A DNA stretch of 48,022 bases from Desulfovibrio sp. GTDB lineage: Bacteria; Desulfobacterota; Desulfovibrionia; Desulfovibrionales; Desulfovibrionaceae. The translations under genes were made by a program, and so were the position numbers. Shown one piece after another: positions 7,778 to 15,717 of the stretch (position 1 is its first letter; every line of letters begins with the position of its first letter). The notes under the pieces were generated by a model. That model was not told the DNA's origin. It did no database searches and was given only the letters and a program-made list of their open reading frames with translations. The stretch is taken from assembly GCF_019424165.1 (NCBI RefSeq), contig NZ_JAHZAA010000018.1, positions 1 to 48,022 on the forward strand. The letters run 5' to 3'.

Positions 7778-9775
7778 ATGTCAGATCAGAATAAAAAGAA
7801 TCCCCGGCCGTCCCGTCCGCAACAGGACGAAAAAAAGCGGGGCAGAAGCGACAGGCCGTCGCATCCGGGAAAACCGGCGGGAACCGGGGCGGATAAAGCG
7901 GAGCGACGCAGACCGGGCAAGGACAAAACCGGTGGCCGCGGCGATCAGGGCAACCACAGTGATAAGGCGGGCAATGACCGTTCCCGGGGCGGCAGACCTG
8001 CCGGTCCGGGGAAGGGGAGTACGCCCGGCGGAACCGGTGCGGACAAGAAACGCGCCGGAAGACCGGCTCCCGGCGGCAAGCCCGGTGATGCCGGACGTGA
8101 CGGGCGTGGTCGGCCTGGCCACAAAGGGCCGGATGACAGTCGTTCTGGCGGCAGGGGGGCGGACAGGCCATCCGGCAAGAGCAGGCAGGAGCATGCGTCC
8201 GGACGCGGCCTGCGTGATGCCCGTGATACTCGTGATGTGCGCGAAATTCGCGCCCCGCGCCGTGACGGCACATACGGAACCGCATGGCAGGGAGCCGAGG
8301 CCCTGTTTCCGCGCTTGACGGAAGAAGCGCGTCATATCCTTGAGCAGTTGCCGCAGGCCCTGTCGCGCGTATGGCCTTTGAGCAAGGCACACCGCCGTAC
8401 CCTGCCAGACGACGTGGCCCATCTTTCGCGCCTGCTCACCACCGAGCGCGCCGCGCTGGACCGCCCGTACTGGAGTTCCCCGGCGTTCGTCAGCGCCTAT
8501 CTGTATTACTTTTTGCCCTGGAACCTCGTTCGGCTCACCCGGCTGCTGTCGGCCATTCCGCTGCCCGATCCGCATCTTGCCGCGCCGCAGGATGGCAAGG
8601 CACTGCTGCTGGACGTGGGCTCAGGCCCGTTGACGCTGCCCCTGGCCTTGTGGCTGGCCCGGCCCCAATGGCGTCAGGCCCCCATTCAGGTGCTGGCGCT
8701 GGACAATTCGTCTCAGCCGCTGGAACTGGGGCGCGCCCTGCTTGAAGAGCTGGCCGGACTGACCTTTCATGAGCCGTGGGCCGTGCAGGTGGCCCGGGGC
8801 CAGATGGAGCATGCTGCCCGGCATGCCGCGCCCCTGCTGGCCGGGGGGCAGACGCGGCCCTGGCTTGTCAGCGCGGCCAATGTGCTTAATGAACTGCGCT
8901 TCGGCAAGCGCAGCGGACGGGGAAGCTCCCTTGAAGAGCGGCTCGGCCTGCTGGATGACGACGCGCCGGATGATTTCGGCAGCGCCGACGATATGGAAGA
9001 TATGGGTGATGACGGATTTTCCGGGGGCGGCCATATTCTGCGGCCAGGCCGTTCACGCGGGCGCGAGGCCGTTGATGGCGAACGGCCTGAAGACTGCCGC
9101 CAGGAAAAACTGGTACGTTTTCTGGACTCTCTGGCGCCCCTGTTCCATAGCCGCTACGCGGCCCCGCAAGGCCCGGCCCTGCTCTTTGTGGAACCCGGCA
9201 CGCGCCTTGGCGGCTCCACCATCATGGATTTACGGCAACTTGCTGTGGAAGGCGGGCTTACAGCGCTGGCTCCCTGCCCGCATCAGGCAGGCTGCCCGCT
9301 GTCCGGCGGACAGGGGGGGCGTACCTGGTGTCACTTCACTTTTGGCAGTGAAGGCGCGCCGCGCTGGCTTGAAGAGCTTTCTGCGGATTCCGGCCTTGCC
9401 AAGAGCGGCCTGAGTCTGGCGCCCCTGCTGCTTGCACCCGTATCCCCGGCAGAAGCCGCCCGTATGGCTCCCGAGGGGCCGCACGGGCCTGGCAGACCGC
9501 CGCGCTCGGGCGTCATGAAAGCCCGTGTACTCACGGCTCCCTTTGCCGTTCCCGGTCTGGCGGGGCGGGGGCGATACGCCTGTTCTGCCTGCGGCCTTTT
9601 GCTGCTGGAAGATGCCGACGGGCTGCCCTCCGGCCACATACTTGACGTGACCGTGGCCCCGGATGCGGCGCGTGATGCCAAAAGCGGCGCGCGCATTGTG
9701 CGGCGCCCCGGCACGCCATCGTCTGTGCAAGCTCCCCGGCGTGCGCAGGGCCGCAATGAAAGGGGCGGCAGGTAG
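7778..9775 (+). CDS. Rsm22/METTL17-like methyltransferase with Fe-S cysteine motif
   Basis: A 665-residue protein. The first 155 or so residues are a highly basic, Gly/Arg/Lys/Pro-rich disordered tail. A Rossmann-like methyltransferase core follows, with the SAM-binding motif LLLDVGSGPLTLP near residue 279. The cysteine pattern C-P-H-x3-C-P (Cys500, Cys506) and W-C-H-F (Cys518) is the hallmark of the Rsm22/METTL17 family. In mitochondrial METTL17 such cysteines bind a [4Fe-4S] cluster needed for small-subunit ribosome assembly. A later C-x2-C (Cys602, Cys605) could supply the fourth ligand. The basic tail could bind rRNA; this is inference. An acidic insert (DDDAPDDFGSADD) lies near residue 390. 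The ATG directly follows the TAA of the upstream gene, so the two are translationally coupled. Confidence 0.85.
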   Translation: MSDQNKKNPRPSRPQQDEKKRGRSDRPSHPGKPAGTGADKAERRRPGKDKTGGRGDQGNHSDKAGNDRSRGGRPAGPGKGSTPGGTGADKKRAGRPAPGGKPGDAGRDGRGRPGHKGPDDSRSGGRGADRPSGKSRQEHASGRGLRDARDTRDVREIRAPRRDGTYGTAWQGAEALFPRLTEEARHILEQLPQALSRVWPLSKAHRRTLPDDVAHLSRLLTTERAALDRPYWSSPAFVSAYLYYFLPWNLVRLTRLLSAIPLPDPHLAAPQDGKALLLDVGSGPLTLPLALWLARPQWRQAPIQVLALDNSSQPLELGRALLEELAGLTFHEPWAVQVARGQMEHAARHAAPLLAGGQTRPWLVSAANVLNELRFGKRSGRGSSLEERLGLLDDDAPDDFGSADDMEDMGDDGFSGGGHILRPGRSRGREAVDGERPEDCRQEKLVRFLDSLAPLFHSRYAAPQGPALLFVEPGTRLGGSTIMDLRQLAVEGGLTALAPCPHQAGCPLSGGQGGRTWCHFTFGSEGAPRWLEELSADSGLAKSGLSLAPLLLAPVSPAEAARMAPEGPHGPGRPPRSGVMKARVLTAPFAVPGLAGRGRYACSACGLLLLEDADGLPSGHILDVTVAPDAARDAKSGARIVRRPGTPSSVQAPRRAQGRNERGGR

Positions 9776-9976
9776 GCCGCGTGCCTGAAGCGTTGCAACC
9801 CTAAAAACATGTCTTCCCAGCGGCGACGCGCCGCCTTTTGCGGCGTGCCGCCGTGCATGCAGCGCACGGCCTTTGTGGCGGACGTTCTTCTGTACCGCTG
9901 GCCGGGCAGCGGCTTGGCAGCGGTTTGGCAACCGTCAGGGTCGTAGCAAGGCAAGGTTGCGCCAGCTTTTATTATT

Positions 9977-9990
9977 CACGGTTTATCGTG
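9977..9990. promoter_or_regulatory. Palindromic site, copy 1 (CACGGTTTATCGTG)
   Basis: The 4-bp arms CACG/CGTG flank GTTTAT. The 12-nt core ACGGTTTATCGT recurs 88 bases downstream at 10066-10077. A regulator operator is possible; this is inference from the repeat alone. Confidence 0.4.
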
Positions 9991-10004
9991 CTCGCCCGCT
10001 TTTG

Positions 10005-10044
10005 CCGCCCCGCGTGACGCTGTAGGAAACGCGGGGCGGACTTT
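10005..10044 (+). terminator. Probable terminator after the Rsm22-like gene
   Basis: A perfect 10-bp stem, CCGCCCCGCG (10005-10014) with CGCGGGGCGG (10030-10039), is followed by ACTTTT. The T tract is short, so termination may be partial. Confidence 0.6.
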
Positions 10045-10065
10045 TGCCAGTCATTCTTTAATGAT

Positions 10066-10077
10066 ACGGTTTATCGT
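10066..10077. promoter_or_regulatory. Palindromic site, copy 2 (ACGGTTTATCGT)
   Basis: The second copy of the 12-nt core lies in the AT-rich region about 140 bases before the nrdJ start. It is the copy placed where it could affect nrdJ transcription. Confidence 0.4.
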
Positions 10078-10218
10078 TATAAAAAACAATAAAAATCAAA
10101 GTGTTACATTGATGGTCTGGTTTGGCGACTTTTATTTGTTCCATAAGCGTGTATAGTAGCCGTTGGCCCGCAAGGCCGCTTTCGCCCATTGTAACTTCAA
10201 GAAAAGGTTACTGCTCCC

Positions 10219-12564
10219 ATGCTTGCAATGCCCAAAAATCTGCCCCATCCGCAACTGAAGCCCAATACCGAAGTTGTTTTGCAAAAGCGCTATCTGCGTA
10301 AAAACCTTGACGGCAAAATCATCGAATCGCCGCGCGATCTTTTTTGGCGCGTGGCCACCACCATTGCCGCCCAGGAAAAAAGCTACAAAAATTCAAGCCG
10401 TAAGCCGGACCAGTTGGCCCGTGACTTTTACGACCTGATGACCAGTTGGAAATTTCTGCCCAATTCTCCCACCCTCATGAATGCCGGTACAGAGCTGGGC
10501 CAGCTTTCGGCCTGCTTTGTGCTGCCCGTGGGCGACTCCATTGAAGAGATTTTTGATGCCGTCAAATACGCCGCCATGATACACAAATCCGGCGGCGGCA
10601 CGGGCTTTTCCTTTTCCCGCCTGCGGCCCAAAGACAGCCGTGTAGGCTCCACCGGGGGGGTGGCGTCCGGCCCGGTATCTTTTTTGCGCATTTTTAATAC
10701 CGCCACTGAGCAGATAAAGCAGGGCGGCACACGGCGTGGGGCCAATATGGGCATCCTGCGGGTGGATCATCCGGATATTCTGGAATTCATCCGGGCCAAG
10801 GAGAAAGAAGGGGAGTTTAACAACTTCAATCTTTCCGTCGGCTTGACGGAATCTTTCATGCAGGCTGTGGAAAACGACGAGCAGTATGACCTTGTTTCGC
10901 CCAATAATGGCGAAGTCATGAAGCGCCTGCCCGCACGTGAAATTTTTGACCTGCTGGTGCGCAAGGCGTGGCAGTCCGGCGATCCGGGTATTGTTTTTCT
11001 GGACCGCATCAATCGCGACAACCCCACGCCTGACCAGGGCGACATCGAATCCACCAATCCTTGCGGCGAGCAGCCGCTTTTGCCCTTTGAGGCATGCAAT
11101 CTGGGGTCCATCAATCTTTCCTGCTTCCATGTGCCGGGGCATGAGAACAGCGCTGACCCCGCTGCGGCCATTGACTGGGATGAACTGCGCCGCGTGGTGC
11201 ATCTGTCTGTGCGTTTTCTTGACAATGTCATTGACGCTTCGCGCTTTCCGCTTGACCGCATTGGCGAAACCGTACGCAAAAACCGCAAGATCGGTCTGGG
11301 CGTTATGGGCTTTGCGGATATGCTTTTTCAGCTTGGCGTGGCCTATGATTCGCAGCAGGGCCTTGACCTTGGCGAGCGCATCATGGCTTTTGTGCAGGAG
11401 GAAGGACACAGGGCCTCGGCGGAACTGGCGCGGGAGCGCGGGCCTTTTCCGGCCTACGAATCTTCTGTGTTTGCCCGCAAAAAACTTGGGCCTTACCGCA
11501 ACGCGACAGTAACTACCATTGCGCCCACGGGAACGCTGTCCATCATCGCGGGGTGCTCGTCCGGTGTGGAACCGCTTTTTGCCCTTTGCTTTACCCGTAA
11601 TATTCTGGACGGCGAACGTCTGGTGGAGATCAATCCGCATTTTGAGGCAGCGCTGGAATCCGGCGGCCTGTTCAGCCATGAGTTGATGGATGCGGTAGTG
11701 GCCAAAGGCTCCATTCAGGATATGGAATATCTGCCCGCGCCGCTGCGCAAAACCTTTGTAACCGCTATGGATATTGCGCCCCAGTGGCATCTGCGCATGC
11801 AGGCGGCTTTTCAGCGGCATACGGATAATGCCGTGTCCAAGACCGTCAATCTGTCCAACAGCGCAACAGAGCAGGATATCCGCGAGATTTACTGGCTGGC
11901 CTATCAGGAAGGCTGCAAGGGCGTCACCGTGTACCGCGACGGCTGCAAGAGCATTCAGGTGCTGGCTACCGGCGAAGGGCAGAAAAAAATGGACGGTGGC
12001 TCCGCTGAAGCAGCGGACGGCAGCGCCCAGACCGGGCAAGCGTCCGAGCATGCAGCCGGTCAGGCTGGCGGGCATGCGGTTGCGGCAGACGGCCCCATTG
12101 CCGCCATGCCTTCACTGGTGCGCAAGCGCCCGGATGAGGTTCAGGGCTTCACCCGTAAGGTACAGACGGGTCTTGGGGCCATGTATCTTACTGTGAATGA
12201 GGTGGACGGCAGGCCGTTTGAAGTGTTCGCCACCATCGGCAAGTCCGGGCGTTCCATCACGGCCAAGGCGGAGGCCATCGGGCGGCTCGTGTCCCTTGCG
12301 TTGCGCTCCGGCGTGCATGTGCGTGACGTGGTGGCGCAGATCAAGGGCATCGGCGGTGAACACCCTGTATTTAGGGGCAAGGGGCTGCTGCTTTCCATAC
12401 CCGATGCCATCGCCTGGGTACTGGAGCAGCGCTATCTCAAGGACGAAGTGGTGGATAATGTCAGCGATATTGCCGCCAGCCGTTGCCCGGACTGCGGCGA
12501 AAAACTGGTATTTCAGGAAGGCTGCCTCATTTGCCCGGCCTGCGGCTTTTCCCGTTGCGGGTAG
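10219..12564 (+). CDS. nrdJ: Adenosylcobalamin-dependent (class II) ribonucleotide reductase
   Basis: NrdJ reduces ribonucleotides to deoxyribonucleotides without oxygen, using adenosylcobalamin to generate a thiyl radical, which suits an anaerobe. The 781-residue protein has the redox pair Cys99 (SACFVLP) and Cys293 (FEACNLGSIN). The active-site N-x-C-x-E motif is NPCGE, with Cys282 as the likely thiyl residue; the 11-residue spacing to Cys293 matches the monomeric TM0118-like class II enzymes. Effector and substrate segments GGGTGFSFSRLRP and GGTRRGANMG are intact. The C-terminus carries a Cys-rich tail (CPDCGEKL ... CLICPACGFSRC), the usual shuttle for thioredoxin reduction. A linker rich in Ala/Gly/Gln (about residues 595-630) precedes the tail. 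An AAGG at 10204-10207 favours the first ATG. Confidence 0.97.
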   Translation: MLAMPKNLPHPQLKPNTEVVLQKRYLRKNLDGKIIESPRDLFWRVATTIAAQEKSYKNSSRKPDQLARDFYDLMTSWKFLPNSPTLMNAGTELGQLSACFVLPVGDSIEEIFDAVKYAAMIHKSGGGTGFSFSRLRPKDSRVGSTGGVASGPVSFLRIFNTATEQIKQGGTRRGANMGILRVDHPDILEFIRAKEKEGEFNNFNLSVGLTESFMQAVENDEQYDLVSPNNGEVMKRLPAREIFDLLVRKAWQSGDPGIVFLDRINRDNPTPDQGDIESTNPCGEQPLLPFEACNLGSINLSCFHVPGHENSADPAAAIDWDELRRVVHLSVRFLDNVIDASRFPLDRIGETVRKNRKIGLGVMGFADMLFQLGVAYDSQQGLDLGERIMAFVQEEGHRASAELARERGPFPAYESSVFARKKLGPYRNATVTTIAPTGTLSIIAGCSSGVEPLFALCFTRNILDGERLVEINPHFEAALESGGLFSHELMDAVVAKGSIQDMEYLPAPLRKTFVTAMDIAPQWHLRMQAAFQRHTDNAVSKTVNLSNSATEQDIREIYWLAYQEGCKGVTVYRDGCKSIQVLATGEGQKKMDGGSAEAADGSAQTGQASEHAAGQAGGHAVAADGPIAAMPSLVRKRPDEVQGFTRKVQTGLGAMYLTVNEVDGRPFEVFATIGKSGRSITAKAEAIGRLVSLALRSGVHVRDVVAQIKGIGGEHPVFRGKGLLLSIPDAIAWVLEQRYLKDEVVDNVSDIAASRCPDCGEKLVFQEGCLICPACGFSRCG

Positions 12565-12626
12565 AGCAATATTGCCTTGAAACTGCTCTTGCCTGCGGGA
12601 GCAGGTGATCACCGTTCAGGCGTAAA

Positions 12627-12667
12627 CCGGCCTCAGCCGTTGCCCAGGGGTTTGCGACTGAGGCCGG
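12627..12667 (+). terminator. Stem-loop downstream of nrdJ
   Basis: A perfect 10-bp stem, CCGGCCTCAG (12627-12636) with CTGAGGCCGG (12658-12667), encloses a 21-base loop. No T tract follows, so it may be a transcript-stabilising or rho-assisted structure rather than a classical terminator. Confidence 0.45.
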
Positions 12668-12714
12668 CAGCCCTGTGTACTGGCGGCATTGCGTGCCGCA
12701 GTGAGCGCCGTGAA

Positions 12715-12739
12715 CCTTTGAAATGCATATGCTCAAAGG
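12715..12739 (+). other. Small hairpin before the YdjM-like gene
   Basis: The 7-bp arms CCTTTGA (12715-12721) and TCAAAGG (12733-12739) flank an AT-rich loop. The hairpin ends 22 bases before the ATG at 12762 and close to its AAAGG ribosome site (12751-12755), so it could influence translation start. Confidence 0.4.
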
Positions 12740-12761
12740 TAAAAGGCGCTAAAGGATTTGC

Positions 12762-13268
12762 ATGAAGTGGATAACACATCAGGCCACGGCCGTGGCCGCT
12801 GCTCTGGCACTGCACCTGCCTGCCGCCGGAGTGGCGGCGGCCTGTGCCGGAGCCGTGCTGCCCGATGTGCTGGACCAGCGCATGGCGGGTCTGGCCCCCA
12901 CCCGGCGGGGAAGGCAGAAAATATTCAATGCCGTGCACCGGGGCAGCACCCACTGGTTTGGCTGGTGGCTGGCCCTGTGCGTGGCTGCCTTTGTTCTGCC
13001 TGCGGCCGAGCTTGGCCCCATAGGGCGTGATGTGCTGCTGGGCTTGGGCTTTGGCGGTTTAAGCCATGTGGCTCTGGACATGCTGACGCCTTCCGGGGTT
13101 CCGCTGACGCCGTTTTCGCGCAAGAACAGGGTTTCGCTCAAGCTCTGTTCCACAGGCAGCCTTGGGGAATACTGTTTTTTGGCCTGTGTGGTCGGGCTGA
13201 CGTGGTGGTTTTACGGTGAAGACCTGCTGCACATGACACGCCACCTCGCGCGCATGAAAGTTTTGTAA
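12762..13268 (+). CDS. YdjM-like membrane-bound metal-dependent hydrolase
   Basis: A 168-residue protein of the YdjM/DUF457 family of predicted membrane-bound metal hydrolases. Conserved polar motifs lie between hydrophobic segments: the N-terminal THQATA, DVLDQR near residue 31, HRGSTHWFGWW near residue 50, and HVALDMLTPSGVPLTPFSRKN near residues 102-122. These His and Asp residues are the presumed metal ligands. Three or four membrane segments are likely. In E. coli YdjM is a LexA-regulated inner membrane protein; no LexA box was identified here. The AAAGG six bases upstream supports this start. The gene is followed by a strong terminator. Confidence 0.88.
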   Translation: MKWITHQATAVAAALALHLPAAGVAAACAGAVLPDVLDQRMAGLAPTRRGRQKIFNAVHRGSTHWFGWWLALCVAAFVLPAAELGPIGRDVLLGLGFGGLSHVALDMLTPSGVPLTPFSRKNRVSLKLCSTGSLGEYCFLACVVGLTWWFYGEDLLHMTRHLARMKVL

Positions 13269-13303
13269 CCTGCACTGACAGCCTTGCCCGCCGGACATCC
13301 GGG

Positions 13304-13349
13304 CGCGGCGAACGCGCGGCCCTGCCGTGAACGTTCGCCGCGTTTTTTT
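13304..13349 (+). terminator. Strong rho-independent terminator
   Basis: An 11-bp perfect stem, CGCGGCGAACG (13304-13314) with CGTTCGCCGCG (13332-13342), is followed by seven T residues. It closes the YdjM-like gene transcript. Confidence 0.9.
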
Positions 13350-13564
13350 ATTGTATACACCCTGTGCACCGACGGCATGAAAGATGTTTTTACCTACTAT
13401 CTATTAGGATATGAGAGGATGTTGTGTTTTTTAAAGTGCAGCAGTACCATAATTGGCATGTGAGGTTATATGGAGGGGTCTGACTTACGTAACTAGCAAG
13501 ATTGTTTGCTTTCTGTAAGGGCTTGCGCATGTTTTTGCGTTAAGATCGATCAGGAGTATCAGTT
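13350..13564 (+). promoter_or_regulatory. AT-rich leader region of cfa
   Basis: The 215 bases between the terminator and cfa are much more AT-rich than their surroundings and must hold the cfa promoter. I see no confident -35/-10 pair. An AGGAG at 13551-13555 is the ribosome site. Confidence 0.4.
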
Positions 13565-14677
13565 ATGTTTGAATCGGACATCAAAAAAATGCTTGCTTCA
13601 GTAGATGTGGAGATTGGCGGATCCCACCCATGGGATATTCAGGTTCATAACAGTAAACTTTACAGCCGTGTTCTGCGCTTCGCCAACCTGGGGCTGGGCG
13701 AGGCGTATATGGAAGGCTGGTGGGACTGCAAGGCCCTTGACCAGTTTTTTTACCGTGTTCTGCGGGGTGGCCTGGAAAAGCGCTTTCGGTTTACCCTGCC
13801 TGTTCTGATGGAGATCATTGCCTACTCATTCCGCAATCTGCAAAGCCCTGAGCGTGCGCGTATGGTGGCAGTGCACCACTATGATTTCGGCAATGATGTT
13901 TTTGAGGCCATGCTTGATCCGGCCATGCAGTACAGTTGTGCTTACTGGGAACATGCCGCGGATCTGGAAGAAGCACAGCGGCAGAAGATGGATATGATCT
14001 GCCGCAAGCTGCAATTGCAGCCGGGTATGAGTGTGCTGGACATAGGCTGTGGCTGGGGTGGGCTTGGGCGCTACATGGCGCGGGAATACGGCGTGCGGGT
14101 CACCGGAGTGACGGTTTCCAGGGCGCAGGCCGATTATGCACGGGAACATGACGAAGGCACGGACGCCCGCTGGCTGTTGCAGGACTACCGGACGCTCTCC
14201 GGCACGTTTGACCGCATTGTTTCTGTGGGTATGTTCGAGCATGTGGGCCGCAAGAATTATGCTGTTTATATGGATACCGTCCGCCGTCTTTTGTCAGCGG
14301 ACGGCCTTTTTTTGCTGCATACCATAGGAGGAAACAAGGCGCGCCGTTGCGTGGACCCCTGGATTGAAAAGTATATTTTCAAAAACGGCATTCTGCCCAG
14401 CATTCATCTGGTAGGCAACTGTGTTGAAGGCCGTATGGTGATGGAAGACTGGGAAAATTTGGGTGCGTATTATGACAAGACCCTCATGTGCTGGGCAGAA
14501 AACTTCACCCGGGGCAGAGAAGAGAGGAGATTCCAGTGCAGCGAGGCGCAGAGCCGCATGTTTTTGTATTATCTGTTAAGCTGCGCCGGGGCATTCCGCG
14601 CCCGTGACCTGCAGTTATGGCAGATCGTTCTTTCGCCAGGAGGTGTTGAAGGAGGCTATAGACGGCCGAAGATATAG
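13565..14677 (+). CDS. cfa: Cyclopropane-fatty-acyl-phospholipid synthase
   Basis: Cfa transfers a methylene from S-adenosylmethionine to unsaturated acyl chains of membrane phospholipids. The 370-residue protein has the family N-terminal region (WDIQVHNSKLYSRVLRFANLGLGEAYMEGWWDC) and the HHYDFGNDVFEAMLDPAMQYSCAYW block near residues 104-128. The SAM-binding motif LDIGCGWGGLGRYMA is near residue 158. The catalytic-region segments MFEHVGRKNY and the C-terminal YDKTLMCWAENF are present. The length agrees with the family. It is preceded by its own AT-rich leader and followed 118 bases later by a membrane protein gene. Confidence 0.96.
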   Translation: MFESDIKKMLASVDVEIGGSHPWDIQVHNSKLYSRVLRFANLGLGEAYMEGWWDCKALDQFFYRVLRGGLEKRFRFTLPVLMEIIAYSFRNLQSPERARMVAVHHYDFGNDVFEAMLDPAMQYSCAYWEHAADLEEAQRQKMDMICRKLQLQPGMSVLDIGCGWGGLGRYMAREYGVRVTGVTVSRAQADYAREHDEGTDARWLLQDYRTLSGTFDRIVSVGMFEHVGRKNYAVYMDTVRRLLSADGLFLLHTIGGNKARRCVDPWIEKYIFKNGILPSIHLVGNCVEGRMVMEDWENLGAYYDKTLMCWAENFTRGREERRFQCSEAQSRMFLYYLLSCAGAFRARDLQLWQIVLSPGGVEGGYRRPKI

Positions 14678-14795
14678 TCTTTTACAGGCCATGCCCGTCC
14701 TTGCCTTGCAGCGGGTAGAGCGTTATGGCTTCTGCTGCACGCCGTAACGCATGTTGCCGGGTACGGCGCCCGTTTCATCTTTCAGAGAGAGCGCC

Positions 14796-15584
14796 GTGGA
14801 CCGTATTCTTATCTTCAAGCTGACGCTTACCCCCCTGCTTGTGCTTGCCTGCATGCTCATCACCCGTCGCTGGGGAACCTTTGCCGGGGGCGTGGCGGCA
14901 GGGCTGCCGGTGGTGTCTGGTCCGCTTTCTTTTTTTCTTACCCTTGAACAGGGAACGGCCTTTTCCGCCCAGGCATCCTATAATACCCTGCTCGGCATTG
15001 ATGCCAACGGTCTGGCCGCTGTGGCCTATCCCTGGCTGGCCGTGCTTGGCCTGCCCTGGTATCTGGCCATTGTGCTTTCGCTGGGCATCTACGTTCTGGG
15101 CGGCTGGCTTGTACAGTTCTTGCCGCACTGGCCTCTGGGCGCGGTGGGGCTTTCCCTGCTTTCGCCGTTGCTTGTGCTGGTCTGCCTGCCCCGGCAAAAG
15201 GCGCGCGCCGTGCCACAGCCGCAGTCGCACCGCTGGCTCATGCTTGTGCAGATGGCTTTTGGCTCGCTGCTGGTCTACGTGGTCACTGAGGTGGCGCACC
15301 GGCTCGGGGCTGGCTGGAGCGGTATTCTTATGTTTTTTCCTGTCATGATCTGCGCAATGGTTCCTTTTATTCACACCACCCAGGGGCCTTGGGCTGTAGT
15401 ACGCGTATATCGCGGGCTTATGGCGGGCTGGTTTGGCTGTATAGCCTTTTTTGCCATTGTTATGGCTCTTGTGGAAGTTACGCCCCTGTGGTTCTGCTAT
15501 TTGGTGGCTGTGGCCGCAGCCTTGGGAGCCGGCGCCGCAGTGAGCATTATGCAAAGACGCCGCGCCGGAAGTGCGGCATCCTGA
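14796..15584 (+). CDS. Polytopic inner membrane protein of unknown function
   Basis: A 262-residue hydrophobic protein with about eight predicted membrane segments and short loops. It ends in a basic tail (MQRRRAGSAAS). A GTG start at 14796 is preferred because it follows an AGAGAG stretch and gives MDRILIFKLTLTP directly before the first hydrophobic segment; an ATG frame from 14751 would add 15 uncharacteristic residues. Motifs such as RRWGTFAGG and AGLPVVSGPLSFFL are visible, but I do not recognise a characterised family. The context (after cfa, convergent with hcp) does not suggest a role. Confidence 0.75.
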   Translation: MDRILIFKLTLTPLLVLACMLITRRWGTFAGGVAAGLPVVSGPLSFFLTLEQGTAFSAQASYNTLLGIDANGLAAVAYPWLAVLGLPWYLAIVLSLGIYVLGGWLVQFLPHWPLGAVGLSLLSPLLVLVCLPRQKARAVPQPQSHRWLMLVQMAFGSLLVYVVTEVAHRLGAGWSGILMFFPVMICAMVPFIHTTQGPWAVVRVYRGLMAGWFGCIAFFAIVMALVEVTPLWFCYLVAVAAALGAGAAVSIMQRRRAGSAAS

Positions 15585-15610
15585 GAGCGCGCAGTTGCGG
15601 CATGATCGTC

Positions 15611-15650
15611 AGCAGATTTGAAATGTGCAGCATTTCAACGCCAATCTGCT
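15611..15650 (+). terminator. Two-tier hairpin after the membrane protein gene
   Basis: The outer arms AGCAGATT (15611-15618) and AATCTGCT (15643-15650) enclose an inner stem TGAAATG (15619-15625) with CATTTCA (15631-15637). No T run follows on the plus strand. It may define the 3' end of the plus-strand transcript or pair with the adjacent minus-strand terminator in this convergent gap. Confidence 0.45.
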
Positions 15651-15655
15651 CTGAA

Positions 15656-15688
15656 GAAATAAAAGGCGCGCACCGGAGTGCGCGCCTT
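15656..15688 (-). terminator. Rho-independent terminator of hcp
   Basis: A perfect 11-bp stem, AAGGCGCGCAC (15663-15673) with GTGCGCGCCTT (15678-15688), has a 4-base loop. Read on the minus strand it is followed by TTTTATTT. It lies about 30 bases beyond the hcp stop. Confidence 0.9.
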
Positions 15689-15717
15689 CTGCGTGTTTGG
15701 GTGTGTTGCGGGAAGGA

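Larger units (their letters stand above)
9776..10218. other. Intergenic region upstream of nrdJ
   Basis: This 443-base gap has a GC-rich left half with GC-rich inverted repeats (around 9818-9850), a terminator-like hairpin at 10005-10044, and an AT-rich right half expected to hold the nrdJ promoter. TATAGT at 10152-10157 is a possible -10 element, without a well-spaced -35. Two copies of the palindromic core ACGGTTTATCGT flank the terminator. No B12 riboswitch box was recognised, although NrdJ uses adenosylcobalamin. Confidence 0.5.

Noticed and set aside
9776..10218. Cobalamin riboswitch ahead of nrdJ
   Set aside because: Expected for a B12-dependent enzyme, but no B12-box-like sequence was found by eye. 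A covariance-model search would decide.
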